NCBI RefSeq assembly: GCF_003202285.1
Contig: NZ_MASW01000001.1
Span: 868,001 to 932,000 of the forward strand
Length of the DNA stretch: 64,000 nt
Reading direction: 5' to 3'
Source: Prauserella muralis
Lineage (GTDB): Bacteria > Actinomycetota > Actinomycetes > Mycobacteriales > Pseudonocardiaceae
Made by a program: the position numbers and the translations under genes. Below, piece by piece: positions 1-8,601 of this stretch. The notes under the pieces are model-generated. The model was not told the origin of the DNA. It worked only from the letters and a program-made list of their open reading frames with translations, and did not search any database. Positions within the stretch are counted from its first letter, which is position 1, and each line of letters starts with the position of its first letter.

Positions 1-939
1 CGCCCGCTGCTCGGCGCTGAGCTTCGCGTGCTGCTCGGCGAGCGCGCTGGACAGCGCCCGCAGCGTGTTGGCCTCACCGAGCATCACCGAGCGGCCCACC
101 AGCAGCTCCTGGATGACACCCTGCAGCTCGGCGACCCCGGACTTCTCGCGGAGCATGGCGGCGGCCTGCTCGTTCGGCGCCTTGCCCGCCAGCTCGAACA
201 TGCGCGCGGACACGGGGTGGAACGGCGCGTCGGCGAACCGCGGTGCGTGCTCGGCGAGCAGTTCGCGGTCGGCGGCCAGCACCTCCCGCCAGCCGCGGAA
301 CTGGTCGGTCTTGGACAGCGCGAACAGCACCGTCTCGACGCGGTCGGCCATGGTGCTGAGGAACTGCAGCTCGGTGGAGGTGAACGGTGCCGACGCGTCG
401 ACGACGAACAGCAGCGCGGTGGCGCTGGCTGCCGCCTCCATCGCCAGCTCGCCGTGCATGGAGTCGAGCCCGCCGACTCCGGGCGTGTCCACCACGGTGA
501 CGCGCTCCAGCAGCGGGACCGGCCCGGACACCTCGACGTTGCGGGGCGGCAGCTGGCCCTCCGGCAGCTCGTGCGTGGTCGAGACCCAGCGCGCCAGCTC
601 CTCCATCGGAAATCCGACGGGGGCGAGCTGACCCGGATAGCAGGCTTGGGCCAGCCACTCGTTGGCGTAGTCGAACACCAGGTAGGTGGCCGTGGCCACC
701 TCGGCGTCGACGGGGGAGAGGCCGGGGGTCGCCAGCAGGGCGTTGACGAGCGAGCTCTTGCCCCGGTTGGTCTCGCCGACGACCACGACCGACGGCTTCT
801 TCGCCCGCGCCCTGCGCTGCTCCTCGACCCATTTCGCGGCCTGCGGGTCGAGTTCGCGCAGCAGCACCAGCAGCGCCTCGCGCGCCTGTTTGACCTGGGC
901 GGGCAGGGCAGGCTTGCCGAGCGAGGGTGCCGTGGTCAC
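1..939 (-). CDS. Dynamin-like GTPase, 3' end beyond window
   Basis: The reading frame is open from a GTG at 939 to the window edge, so the C-terminus is missing. The first residues read VTTAPSLGKPALPAQ, and about 50 residues in there is a P-loop, GETNRGKSSLVNAL, followed by a switch-like stretch around DAEVATATYLVFDY. This is the start of a bacterial dynamin-family GTPase; the family binds or remodels membranes, but the substrate here cannot be read from sequence. The start is supported by a TAGAGT hexamer six bases upstream (946-951), implying a leaderless transcript. It lies in the same direction as, and 29 bp downstream of, a GrpE-like gene and a second dynamin-like gene. In related actinobacteria such trios can sit next to an Hsp70-like gene, which would lie off the left edge (inference). 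Confidence 0.8.
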   Translation of the reverse strand, partial: MTTAPSLGKPALPAQVKQAREALLVLLRELDPQAAKWVEEQRRARAKKPSVVVVGETNRGKSSLVNALLATPGLSPVDAEVATATYLVFDYANEWLAQACYPGQLAPVGFPMEELARWVSTTHELPEGQLPPRNVEVSGPVPLLERVTVVDTPGVGGLDSMHGELAMEAAASATALLFVVDASAPFTSTELQFLSTMADRVETVLFALSKTDQFRGWREVLAADRELLAEHAPRFADAPFHPVSARMFELAGKAPNEQAAAMLREKSGVAELQGVIQELLVGRSVMLGEANTLRALSSALAEQHAKLSAEQRA

Positions 940-945
940 ACGCGG

Positions 946-951
946 ACTCTA
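946..951 (-). promoter_or_regulatory. -10 element of dynamin-like GTPase gene
   Basis: TAGAGT on the minus strand, six bases before the GTG at 939. It fits the actinobacterial -10 consensus TANNNT at leaderless spacing. Confidence 0.5.
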
Positions 952-968
952 GCGCGGCCGCCGGGCCG

Positions 969-1421
969 TCAGCGTCTGGTGTACACCGTGACGACCGGTG
1001 CGCGCAGCAGCCGGTCGTGGTCGAGGAAGCCGACGACCTCGGTCTCGGCGACCGTGCCCTCGAGGCCCGCGTCCTCGGTGGGCACGGCACCGCCCGCCTC
1101 GTGCAGGGCCGGGTCGAAGCGCTGGCCGTCGGGGCGCAGGGCGTGGACGCCGATCCCGGCGAGTCCCTGCTCGATCCGTTCGGCGACCCCGCCGCTGCGC
1201 GCGCGGTCCATCGCGTACAGGCACAGCTGGATGAGCGCGTGCCGGTCCGCGAGCGCCTGGTCGTGGCCGATGGTGGCGGCTACTACGGGTTCCACGCCCG
1301 GCTTCGACGCGCCGTCCGCCGGTGCGGTTCCCTGCGACCCGACGGGGATCTGCCCGGTCGGCGGCTCGGGGTCGTCCGTGGTGTCCGCCGTGCCCCTGCC
1401 CTTGCGGAACCATCCGCTCAT
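969..1421 (-). CDS. GrpE-like nucleotide exchange factor
   Basis: A 150-residue protein starting MSGWFRKGRG. A Pro/Gly-rich, disordered N-terminal third is followed by an acidic-helical core and a short beta-rich C-terminus with GIGVHALRPDGQRFDPALHE and ALEGTVAETEVVGF-type segments, which resemble the C-terminal beta domain of GrpE (DnaK nucleotide exchange factor). It is shorter than housekeeping GrpE (about 180-230 residues) and lacks a clear long dimerising coiled coil, so it is probably a paralogue serving a specialised Hsp70. Its ATG overlaps the TGA of the upstream dynamin-like gene (ATGA at 1418-1421), so the two are translationally coupled. The start was chosen from that overlap. Confidence 0.65.
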   Translation of the reverse strand: MSGWFRKGRGTADTTDDPEPPTGQIPVGSQGTAPADGASKPGVEPVVAATIGHDQALADRHALIQLCLYAMDRARSGGVAERIEQGLAGIGVHALRPDGQRFDPALHEAGGAVPTEDAGLEGTVAETEVVGFLDHDRLLRAPVVTVYTRR

Positions 1422-2992
1422 CGTCGGCCTCCAGCGGGCTCTCGCAGCTGCTGCCAGATCAGGAAGTACGCCCTGTGCACCACGTGGGCCACCCGGCTCT
1501 GCGCCGGGGTCGCCCCGAACGAGGCGAACGAACGCCACCAGCCCGCGCGCTCCAGCGCGTAGGTGGCGAGGTCGGCCCGGGATCCGCCGGGCTTGCCGAG
1601 CTGCGCCGCCAGGTCGGCGTTGCTGCCGACCCGCAGCACCTCCTCCGCCAGGTCCTCGGGCATCTCCACCGCGCCGGACGCGACGAGGGTCAGCGCCTCC
1701 AGCAGGCGCAGCTGGTGGGCCTCGGGCTTGGCGAGCAGCACCTCGATGGCGTCGTGGACCCGCTGCCGCTCGGCCTGGTCCCCGGAGGCGTGGGCGAGCG
1801 CGGTGATCGACGCCAGCGCCGCGGCGGCCTTGATGCCGTCGGCCCGCGCGGCGAACACCGTGTTCAGCCGCGCGCGCACCGCGGCGAGCCCGGAGACGTC
1901 GAGCAGCCGTCGCCGCAGCGCGCCCGCCGTGATGTCCGGCTCGGCGCGGATGGCGTCCACCGCGCTGCGGATGCCGAACAGGTCCAGCTTCTCCAGCAGG
2001 CGCACCCGCACTCCGGCTGGCACGTCGCACTCCCAGCTGGTGAACATGTCGGCCGAGATGAGCATCATCTCGAGCACCTCGTCGTCGAGTGCGGCCACGC
2101 GCCCAAGTGCCTCGGCGTCGGCGGAGGTGAACTGGCCGGACTCGGCCGACTCCGCGACGAGCCCGATCACCGGCAGCACGTCGGCCACCCGGGGCTTGAG
2201 CAGCGCGGCCTGCCGCTGGGCGAGCATCGTGGCGGCGCGCCAGACGTCGCCATCGGAGCCGTCCACCGACTCGGGCGCGATCGTGTCGGCCTTGTTCAGC
2301 ACGGCGATGGCGTTGACGGGCCCGGCCTCGCGACTGGCGGTGGCGGCGGTGAACGCGGCCAGCGCCTGCTGGTCGTCGGCGCGGATGCCCTGGGTGACGA
2401 CGTAGAGAACGGCCTCGGCGCCGGCGACGGCGCTGCGGGAGACCTCGTCCAGCTCATCGGAGGGTTCGCCGTCGTCGCTCTCGCCATCGCCCCGCGAGGC
2501 ACCGAGCAGCTGCTCGGTCCGCGACACCGACGCCGCGTCGAGCGAGCCGAGCCCCGGCGTGTCGATCACGGTCATGTCCTGCAGCACGGCGTTGGTGAGG
2601 TAGGCCTCGATGTGGGAGACGTCGTCGACGTCCACACCCAGCTCGGCGGGGATCATCCCGTCCGGCGCGAACGGCAGCACCTGCTTGCGGCCGTCGGTGA
2701 AGACGACCTCGATGCGGTCGACCGTGCCGTAGGAGAACCGCGTGACCAGGCGCGTGCACTCGCCGATGTCCGTGGGCGCGACCCGACGCCCGATGAGCGC
2801 GTTGACCAGGGTGGACTTGCCCGACTTGATCCGTCCCGCCACGGCGACCTGCAGCGGCGCGCCGAGGCGGCGCAGCACCTCGCCGAAGCCGGCCGCCGTG
2901 CGCGGCGAGACCTGCGGCTGGAGCCTGCGGCACAGGTTCGCCACCGAGGTCGAGAGCGGCCCGGCCAGCCGTCCCTTTTCGGTCGCCGTCAT
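1418..2992 (-). CDS. Dynamin-like GTPase
   Basis: A 524-residue dynamin-family GTPase. Visible motifs are the P-loop GRIKSGKSTLVNALIGR near residue 45-60, a switch region with APTDIGECT, a G3 motif VIDTPGLGSLD and a G4 motif LNKAD. The C-terminal half is helical and contains two hydrophobic stretches that could form a membrane paddle. An internal insertion rich in Asp/Glu/Ser lies just after the G3 motif. ATG at 2992 is preceded by an AGGGGGG ribosome binding site; a GTG at 3010 is an alternative. It heads the dynamin - GrpE-like - dynamin operon. The pairing of two different dynamins is reminiscent of mycobacterial IniA/IniC, but the role here is inferred only from family. Confidence 0.8.
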   Translation of the reverse strand: MTATEKGRLAGPLSTSVANLCRRLQPQVSPRTAAGFGEVLRRLGAPLQVAVAGRIKSGKSTLVNALIGRRVAPTDIGECTRLVTRFSYGTVDRIEVVFTDGRKQVLPFAPDGMIPAELGVDVDDVSHIEAYLTNAVLQDMTVIDTPGLGSLDAASVSRTEQLLGASRGDGESDDGEPSDELDEVSRSAVAGAEAVLYVVTQGIRADDQQALAAFTAATASREAGPVNAIAVLNKADTIAPESVDGSDGDVWRAATMLAQRQAALLKPRVADVLPVIGLVAESAESGQFTSADAEALGRVAALDDEVLEMMLISADMFTSWECDVPAGVRVRLLEKLDLFGIRSAVDAIRAEPDITAGALRRRLLDVSGLAAVRARLNTVFAARADGIKAAAALASITALAHASGDQAERQRVHDAIEVLLAKPEAHQLRLLEALTLVASGAVEMPEDLAEEVLRVGSNADLAAQLGKPGGSRADLATYALERAGWWRSFASFGATPAQSRVAHVVHRAYFLIWQQLREPAGGRR

Positions 2993-3095
2993 CGTCCCCC
3001 CTGCGGTCACGGCGGGAATCCTGCCACGTCCGTCATCCTGAACGCGTAACCGTTGGTGGTACCGCAGGCTGACGCGGGTTCGCCAGTCCCCGTCC

Positions 3096-3101
3096 TAGTG
3101 T
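3096..3101 (+). promoter_or_regulatory. -10 element of sensor kinase gene
   Basis: TAGTGT six bases upstream of the GTG at 3108; leaderless spacing and no Shine-Dalgarno sequence. Confidence 0.5.
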
Positions 3102-3107
3102 CGGGGG

Positions 3108-4295
3108 GTGCGGCGGTTCAGTCTGTGGATGCGGGCGCACCCGATGGTCGGCGACAGCCTCATCGCGGTGCATCTGCTGCTCATCGACGTCGCGATCCTG
3201 CTGTTCACGCGGTTCGAGGAGGCTCCGGACTTCGCGCCCTGGTACGTCGCGCTGCCGGTCGACGTCCTGACCGTGCTGCCCCTGGTCGTGCGCCGCAGGT
3301 ACCCGCTGGTCTCCGCCTACGGTGTCCTCGTGCTGGGCGCGGCACACGCGGCGCTGCAGCTGGGGCTGGCCAGCGGGATCGCGAGCGCCGTCAGCGTCTA
3401 CAGCGTGGTCATCTACGCCGGGCGCGCGCACGGGGTGCTCTACCTCGTGCTCATGGTGGTGGCCAGCGCCACGCAGATCCTGCTGCAGTACGACGACGGC
3501 CGGGTCATCAACGCGGTCGTGGTGGCTCTCGTGCTGGCGCTGTGCTGGATGCTGGGCGAGTTCGTCGGCGCGCGCAGGGCCTACCACGCGGAGGTGGAGG
3601 CGCGGCTGCACCTGCTGGAGACCGAGCGCGACCAGGCGACGCGTATCGCCGTCGCGGAGGAGCGCGGCCGCATCGCCAGGGAGCTGCACGACGTCGTGGC
3701 GCACGCGGTGAGTGTGATCGTGGTGCACGCCGACGGCGCCTCCTACGCCATCCGCACCGATCCCGGCCTGGCCGAACGGGCGGTGCGCACGATCTCCGAC
3801 ACCGGAAGGGGCGCGCTGGCCGAGCTGCGGAGGCTGCTCGACGTGCTGCGCGGCGAGGGCGGCGGCAGCGAGCCGCGGGTGCCGCAGCCGACGGCGGCCG
3901 ACCTCGCCGAGGTCGCCGACGCGATGCGCGCCGCGGGGCTGCCCGTACTGCTGGACGTGGACGGCGACCTCGGCGAGCTGCCCGCGGGTGTCTCGCTCGG
4001 CGTGTACCGGATCGTGCAGGAGTCGCTGACGAACACGCTCAAGCACGCGGGGCCGGGCGCGCGGGCGGAGGTGTGTGTGCGGCGCGGCGACGACGAGGTC
4101 ACCGTGACGGTCACCGACGACGGCGCGGGCCGGGCGCGGCAGGTGGCGGGCACGCGTGCGCCCGAGCCCGGCGGCAACGGCCTGATCGGCATGCGCGAGC
4201 GCGCCCACGTCTACGGCGGCACGCTCGACGCGGGCCCGAGCCCGGGCGGTGGCTGGCACGTGCGGGCCCGCCTGCCCGTTAGGTTGGAGCCATGA
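3108..4295 (+). CDS. NarL-type sensor histidine kinase
   Basis: A 395-residue membrane sensor kinase. The first about 155 residues hold roughly five hydrophobic helices with little extracellular loop. They are followed by a coiled linker and a HisKA_3 dimerisation domain with the phospho-acceptor in RELHDVVAHAVS (His194). A HATPase domain follows with N-box ESLTNTLKHAGPG and G-box DDGAG and GNGLIGMRERA. This architecture belongs to the LiaS/DesK group that pairs with NarL/LuxR-type regulators. The next gene, its response regulator, starts inside its stop codon region (ATG 4292, TGA 4293-4295). The signal sensed is unknown; the short loops suggest sensing within or at the membrane. Confidence 0.9.
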   Translation: MRRFSLWMRAHPMVGDSLIAVHLLLIDVAILLFTRFEEAPDFAPWYVALPVDVLTVLPLVVRRRYPLVSAYGVLVLGAAHAALQLGLASGIASAVSVYSVVIYAGRAHGVLYLVLMVVASATQILLQYDDGRVINAVVVALVLALCWMLGEFVGARRAYHAEVEARLHLLETERDQATRIAVAEERGRIARELHDVVAHAVSVIVVHADGASYAIRTDPGLAERAVRTISDTGRGALAELRRLLDVLRGEGGGSEPRVPQPTAADLAEVADAMRAAGLPVLLDVDGDLGELPAGVSLGVYRIVQESLTNTLKHAGPGARAEVCVRRGDDEVTVTVTDDGAGRARQVAGTRAPEPGGNGLIGMRERAHVYGGTLDAGPSPGGGWHVRARLPVRLEP

Positions 4296-4948
4296 TCCGC
4301 GTCGTGGTGGTCGACGACCAGGAGCTCATGCGCGTCGGCTTCCGGATGGTGCTCGGCGCACAGGACGACATCGAGATCGCGGGCGAGGCGGGCGACGGCG
4401 CGGAGGCGGTGCGGCTGGCCGAGCAGCTGCGTCCCGACGTGGTGCTGATGGACGTGCGGATGCCGGTGCTCGACGGCGTGGAGGCCACCAAGCGCATCGT
4501 CGAGGCGGGCACGGCCAGGGTGCTGGTGATGACCACCTTCGACCTGGACGAGTACGTGTACTCGGCGCTGCAGGGCGGCGCGAGCGGTTTCCTGCTCAAG
4601 GACACCCCGCCCGATCACCTGGTGTCGGCCCTGCGCTCGGTGGCGACGGGCGACGCGGTCGTCTCGCCCGCGGTGACCCGGCGGCTGCTCGACCGCTTCC
4701 TCGGTGGCGGCCAGGCGCCGCCGAGGGACGCCTCGGTGCTCGACGTGCTGACCGAGCGCGAGCGGGAGGTGCTGGCACTCGTCGCCAAGGGCCTTTCCAA
4801 CACCGAGATCGCGGAGCGGCTGTTCCTGTCCGAGGCGACCGTGAAGACGCACGTCGGGCGGATACTGGCGAAGCTGGATCTGCGCGATCGCGTGCAGGCG
4901 GTGGTGCTGGCCTACGAGACCGGCCTCGCCAGGCCGGGCGCCGGTTAG
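4292..4948 (+). CDS. NarL/LuxR-family response regulator
   Basis: A 218-residue response regulator. The receiver domain has the acidic pocket D8/D9, phospho-acceptor D54 in VLMDVRMP, switch Thr in MTTF and Lys103 in FLLKDT. The C-terminal LuxR-type helix-turn-helix spans about residues 150-215 with LTEREREVLALVAKGLSNTE and a recognition helix containing EATVKTHVGRI. It overlaps the kinase gene by 4 bp (ATGA), so the pair is translationally coupled. Target genes cannot be read from the sequence; the nearest following genes are convergent. Confidence 0.92.
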   Translation: MIRVVVVDDQELMRVGFRMVLGAQDDIEIAGEAGDGAEAVRLAEQLRPDVVLMDVRMPVLDGVEATKRIVEAGTARVLVMTTFDLDEYVYSALQGGASGFLLKDTPPDHLVSALRSVATGDAVVSPAVTRRLLDRFLGGGQAPPRDASVLDVLTEREREVLALVAKGLSNTEIAERLFLSEATVKTHVGRILAKLDLRDRVQAVVLAYETGLARPGAG

Positions 4949-4952
4949 ATTC

Positions 4953-5882
4953 TCAGCGGTAGGCCGCGACGTCGACCGTCTCCGGATCGGCGCCGGCCAG
5001 GTACACCTCGCGGAGGTAGCGGCCGAAGTCGGGCCTGCTGCCGTCGACGTCGGTGACGCCGTAGGTGTGCATGAGCGTCCACGACGCCAGCGTCCGCCCG
5101 GCGAAGCGGCGCACCTCCGGGTCGGCCGCCAGCGCCACGACACCCCTGGCCAGGTAGTACGGCGTCTCCGAGACGGCGAACTCCGGGCGTTCCCCGGTCA
5201 CGGCATCGCGCCAGTTCTCCTCGGTGACGCCGAACAACTCGAGCATCGCCTCCGAACGGAGGAACCCCGGCGTGACGGCGAGGCCTGTGCAGCCGTGTGC
5301 GGCGAGCTCGGCGCCGAGCGCCCTGCCGAGCGCCCGAACGGTGGACTTGACCACGTAGTACGGGATGCCCGCGCCCAGGTAGTCGTCGGTGTCGCCGTCG
5401 GTCACCTCGATCACCAGGCCGCCCTCGCGCCGCGTGAGCAACGGCAGCAGCCGGTGGAGGGCGATGAGGTGGCTGTCGACGCCGTTGCGCACCACGCCAA
5501 GGGCCTTGTCCAGATCGGACTGCCAGTAGGCCTTGCCGAACTCCACGAACGGGTCGCCGCCCCACACGTCGTCGACGAGGATGTCCAGCCTGCCGTCCAC
5601 CTCGGACTCGATGCGCGAACGCAGCGCGTCGACGTCGGCGACCGACGTGAAGTCGCAGCGGACCGCGATCCCGCGCCCGCCCGCGGCGGCGACCAGCTCG
5701 GCGCTCTCCTCGATGGTCTCCCCCCGGCGCATCGGCGAGGCGTTGTCGCGGGTGGTGCGGCCGGTGACGAACACGGTGGCGCCCGCCCTGCCCAGCTCCA
5801 CCGCGATGGCACGCCCGCAGCCGCGGGTCGATCCCGTGACGACCGCGACCCTTCCCTGCAGTTTCCGTTCGGTCGTGGTCAT
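4953..5882 (-). CDS. SDR-family oxidoreductase
   Basis: A 309-residue short-chain dehydrogenase. The cofactor motif TGSTRGCGRA (TGxxxGxG) is near the N-terminus, and FVTGRTTRDN after beta-2 suggests NADP preference. The region expected to hold Asn-Ser-Tyr-Lys contains a YYVVKST segment, the YxxxK catalytic pair. The chain is longer than the 250-residue norm because of a C-terminal extension of about 40 residues that includes DPETVDVAAYR. ATG at 5882 overlaps the stop of the upstream TetR gene (ATGA, 5879-5882), so the start is preferred over the GTG at 5888. Regulator and enzyme form one operon, and the SDR is probably the target of that regulator. Confidence 0.82.
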   Translation of the reverse strand: MTTTERKLQGRVAVVTGSTRGCGRAIAVELGRAGATVFVTGRTTRDNASPMRRGETIEESAELVAAAGGRGIAVRCDFTSVADVDALRSRIESEVDGRLDILVDDVWGGDPFVEFGKAYWQSDLDKALGVVRNGVDSHLIALHRLLPLLTRREGGLVIEVTDGDTDDYLGAGIPYYVVKSTVRALGRALGAELAAHGCTGLAVTPGFLRSEAMLELFGVTEENWRDAVTGERPEFAVSETPYYLARGVVALAADPEVRRFAGRTLASWTLMHTYGVTDVDGSRPDFGRYLREVYLAGADPETVDVAAYR

Positions 5883-6454
5883 GTCCACCAGCCTTCCGTG
5901 ATCGCGTCGATGTCCTCGCGCAGCCTCGTCACCAGCTCCCCCCTCGGCCGCACCGACCAGTCGATGGCGGTGCCGTTCGCCGCCGCCAGCAGCAGCCGCG
6001 CGGCCACCTCCGGTTCCGGCCCCCGCCAGCGCCGCCCCGCCGTGCGCCGGAGGAATCCGGCCAGCACGGCCTCGAGAGCGGCGTAGTACTCACCGAGAAG
6101 GTCACGCAGCGCCGGGTCGCTGATGTCGGCACCGAGCTGGCCGAGGTGGTTCGCCGCGACCGCGGGGTCGGCGAGCGGGGCGTAGCGATCGGCGAGGCCG
6201 TCGCGCACGGCGAGCCTCGGATCGCGGGCGGAGTCCAGCGCGGCGCTCAGGCCCGCGGCCGCCTCCCGCGCCGCGGCCCTGCTCAGCGCCCGCAGCAGCC
6301 CGTGCTTGGAGCCGAACCGGCGGGACACGCTGCCGACAGCCACCCCGGCCTCGGCGGCGACCTGCGCCAGTGTGAATCCCGGCCCCTCGCGGGCGATGGT
6401 CGTCCCCGCCGCGGCGAGCAGCCGCTCGTCGGTGATGGTCCTCGGCCGTGCCAT
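5879..6454 (-). CDS. TetR-family transcriptional regulator
   Basis: About 191 residues starting MARPRTITDERLL. The N-terminal HTH covers residues 8-55 with FTLAQVAAEAGVAVGSVSRRFGS, followed by a helical ligand-binding domain with no close match that I can name. ATG at 6454 is chosen because the alternative upstream GTG (6478) lies inside a 14-bp palindrome that is the likely operator. It is coupled by ATGA to a downstream SDR gene, so autoregulation would also control the enzyme. Confidence 0.85.
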   Translation of the reverse strand: MARPRTITDERLLAAAGTTIAREGPGFTLAQVAAEAGVAVGSVSRRFGSKHGLLRALSRAAAREAAAGLSAALDSARDPRLAVRDGLADRYAPLADPAVAANHLGQLGADISDPALRDLLGEYYAALEAVLAGFLRRTAGRRWRGPEPEVAARLLLAAANGTAIDWSVRPRGELVTRLREDIDAITEGWWT

Positions 6455-6463
6455 GACGATTAT

Positions 6464-6477
6464 TGAATCACGATTCA
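6464..6477. promoter_or_regulatory. Palindromic operator upstream of tetR-SDR
   Basis: TGAATC-AC-GATTCA, arms of 6 bp with a 2-bp spacer, ending 10 bp before the tetR start codon. The size and position fit a TetR autoregulatory operator. Confidence 0.55.
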
Positions 6478-6708
6478 CTAACCCTCGGCAAGGAGTTCAG
6501 GGTTCAGTCAGGGTCATCACGGATCGCCGGAGGCACGCGGATCCGCCACGCTATGACCACAGGCGGATCGGAATCTCGGTCTCCAGGATGACGCGGGCGG
6601 ACAACGAAGCCGGACATGATGGCGTCATCGTGGATGGACCGTCATGGGGAACGCCACGCACCCGAGCAAGCGTCACGGCGGCTGGAGCAGCCGCACCAGG
6701 AGGGAAAG

Positions 6709-7650
6709 ATGATCGAGGCACAGGGCCTCACCAAGCGGTACGGCAAGACGCTCGCGGTCGACGACCTCACGTTCAGCGTCACGCCCGGCCGCGTCACCGG
6801 CTTCCTCGGCCCCAACGGCGCGGGCAAGTCCACCACCATGCGCATGATCCTCGGACTGGACAACCCCACGAGCGGGCAGGTCCGGATCGGCGGCAAGCGC
6901 TACAGCGAGCTGCACCATCCACTGCGGACCGTCGGCGCACTGCTCGACGCCAAGTGGGTGCACCCCAACCGCTCGGCACGCGCGCACCTGACCTGGATGG
7001 CCAGGTCCAACAAGCTCCCGCTGCGCCGCGTCGACGAGGTGCTCGACCTCGTGGGGCTGAGCAGCGTCGCGGGCAAGCGGGCAGGCGGCTTCTCGCTCGG
7101 CATGTCGCAGCGGCTGGGCATCGCGGGCGCGCTGCTCGGTGACCCGGAGGTGCTGCTGTTCGACGAGCCGGTGAACGGCCTGGACCCGGAGGGCATTCTC
7201 TGGATCCGCAAGTTCATGCACCGGCTGGCCGACGAGGGCCGCACCGTGTTCGTCTCCAGCCACCTGCTCTCGGAGATGGCGCTGACCGCCAGCGAGCTCG
7301 TGGTGATCGGCAAGGGCAAGCTCATCTCGCAGAGCAGCACCGAGGAGTTCGTCGCCCGCGCCACCGACAGCACGGTCAAGGTGCGCAGCCCGCAGCTCGA
7401 GGCCCTGCGCGAGGCACTGGAACGCGCGAGCGCGCAGGTGGAACCCGCCGAGGACGGGCTGGTGGTGTCCGGAATGGACAGCGCCAAGATCGGCGAGATC
7501 GCGATGCAGCAGGGCGCCGTCCTGCACGAGCTGAGCCCCCAGCGCGGCTCGCTGGAGCAGGCGTTCATGCAGATCACCGGCGACTCCGTCGAGTACCACG
7601 CCGACCTGGAGGCCGAGGCACGGGACGTGCTCGCGCCCACCGCCCCCTGA
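6709..7650 (+). CDS. ABC transporter ATP-binding protein
   Basis: A 313-residue ATPase of the multidrug or bacitracin-export type. Walker A is LGPNGAGKSTT near residue 40. The signature region is FSLGMSQRLGIAGALLGDP, and Walker B is LLFDEPVNGLDPEG, with the H-loop in SSHLLSE. A C-terminal extension of about 90 residues follows, typical of exporters that pair with separate ABC-2 type permeases. ATG at 6709 follows an AGGAGGGA ribosome binding site. It is followed 37 bp later by its permease. A close paralogue lies at 8602, and the two share most motifs almost word for word. Confidence 0.9.
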   Translation: MIEAQGLTKRYGKTLAVDDLTFSVTPGRVTGFLGPNGAGKSTTMRMILGLDNPTSGQVRIGGKRYSELHHPLRTVGALLDAKWVHPNRSARAHLTWMARSNKLPLRRVDEVLDLVGLSSVAGKRAGGFSLGMSQRLGIAGALLGDPEVLLFDEPVNGLDPEGILWIRKFMHRLADEGRTVFVSSHLLSEMALTASELVVIGKGKLISQSSTEEFVARATDSTVKVRSPQLEALREALERASAQVEPAEDGLVVSGMDSAKIGEIAMQQGAVLHELSPQRGSLEQAFMQITGDSVEYHADLEAEARDVLAPTAP

Positions 7651-7687
7651 GAACGACCTCTCCTCTCGAGCCGCAAGGACGAAAAGA

Positions 7688-8455
7688 ATGACTCTGCTCG
7701 CAGTCGAACGCATCAAGCTGCTCACCACGCGCTCGCCGTGGTGGTGCGCGCTGGTCGCCCTGGTGGTGACCGCGGGATTCACGGCACTCGTCGTCGGCAA
7801 CGCCGACGAAGAGTTCCCGGCCACCGTCGCCTCCACCCAGTTCGGGTACAGCTTCGGCCTCGCGGTGATCATGGTGCTCGCCGCGCTCGCGGTGACCACC
7901 GAGTACCGCTTCGGCACCATCCGGACGACGTTCCAGGCCGTGCCCAACCGGGCGGCCGCGCTGCTGGCCAAGACCACGGTCATCGCCGTGCTCTCGCTGA
8001 TCATCGGTGAGATCACCGCGTTCGTGTGCTGGGGCATCTCGCTGCTGCTGCAGCCGGGGGCCGACCTCGCGCTGAACAGCACGGCCGACTGGATCAACGT
8101 CGCCGGGGTCGGCGTCGTGTACGCGGTGGCGTCGGTGATCGCGGTCGCCGTCGGCATCCTGGTCCGGCACAGCGCGGGCGCCATCTCGCTGCTGCTGATC
8201 TACAACCTCGCCGTGGAAAGCCTGATCCAGCTCATCCCGAGCATCGGTGACGACATCTACAAGTGGCTGCCGTTCAATGTGGCGAACAAGTTCCTCACCG
8301 GGGCGGGCGAGTCGAACGCCGGCCGCATGGCCGAGGCGGGGGCGCCGCTGTCCAGCTCGCCGCTGAGCCCCGGCTGGGCGCTGGCCTACTTCGCCGCGTT
8401 CGCCGCGGTGCTGCTGACGATCGCCATCACCACCGCCAAGCGGCGGGACGCCTGA
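7688..8455 (+). CDS. ABC-2 type permease
   Basis: A 255-residue membrane protein starting MTLLAVERIKLLTTRSPWW, a typical amphipathic N-terminus of ABC-2 permeases. It has six predicted hydrophobic helices, and the motif TTEYRFGTIRTTFQAVPNR after helix 2 is a hallmark of this family. It is the membrane partner of the ATPase just upstream. An extracellular loop near residues 205-225 is polar. The second ATPase downstream has no permease of its own in the window and may use this one. Confidence 0.88.
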   Translation: MTLLAVERIKLLTTRSPWWCALVALVVTAGFTALVVGNADEEFPATVASTQFGYSFGLAVIMVLAALAVTTEYRFGTIRTTFQAVPNRAAALLAKTTVIAVLSLIIGEITAFVCWGISLLLQPGADLALNSTADWINVAGVGVVYAVASVIAVAVGILVRHSAGAISLLLIYNLAVESLIQLIPSIGDDIYKWLPFNVANKFLTGAGESNAGRMAEAGAPLSSSPLSPGWALAYFAAFAAVLLTIAITTAKRRDA

Positions 8456-8518
8456 CCACCACAGGGAAGAAAAGCCGGCCGGGGGCATCGGGGAACGCAC
8501 AGGCCGGTACGGGGGATG

Positions 8519-8554
8519 CAGGCCCGGGTCGCAATCGGGGGCGGCCCGGGCCTG
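8519..8554 (+). terminator. Strong stem-loop between permease and second ABC ATPase gene
   Basis: CAGGCCCGGG (8519-8528) is perfectly complementary to CCCGGGCCTG (8545-8554), with a 16-nt loop and no U-tract. It probably ends the first ABC transcription unit, so the second ATPase gene would be separately transcribed. Confidence 0.5.
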
Positions 8555-8601
8555 TGTCATGTGTGCTGCACGGTCCGCGTGGTGGTGGGACCATCGACGG
8601 T

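Noticed and set aside
28..1806. Long plus-strand open frame of 592 codons opposite the dynamin genes
   Set aside because: Typical high-GC antisense shadow: Arg/Ala/Gly/Pro-rich, no domain, while the minus strand has clear GTPase motifs.
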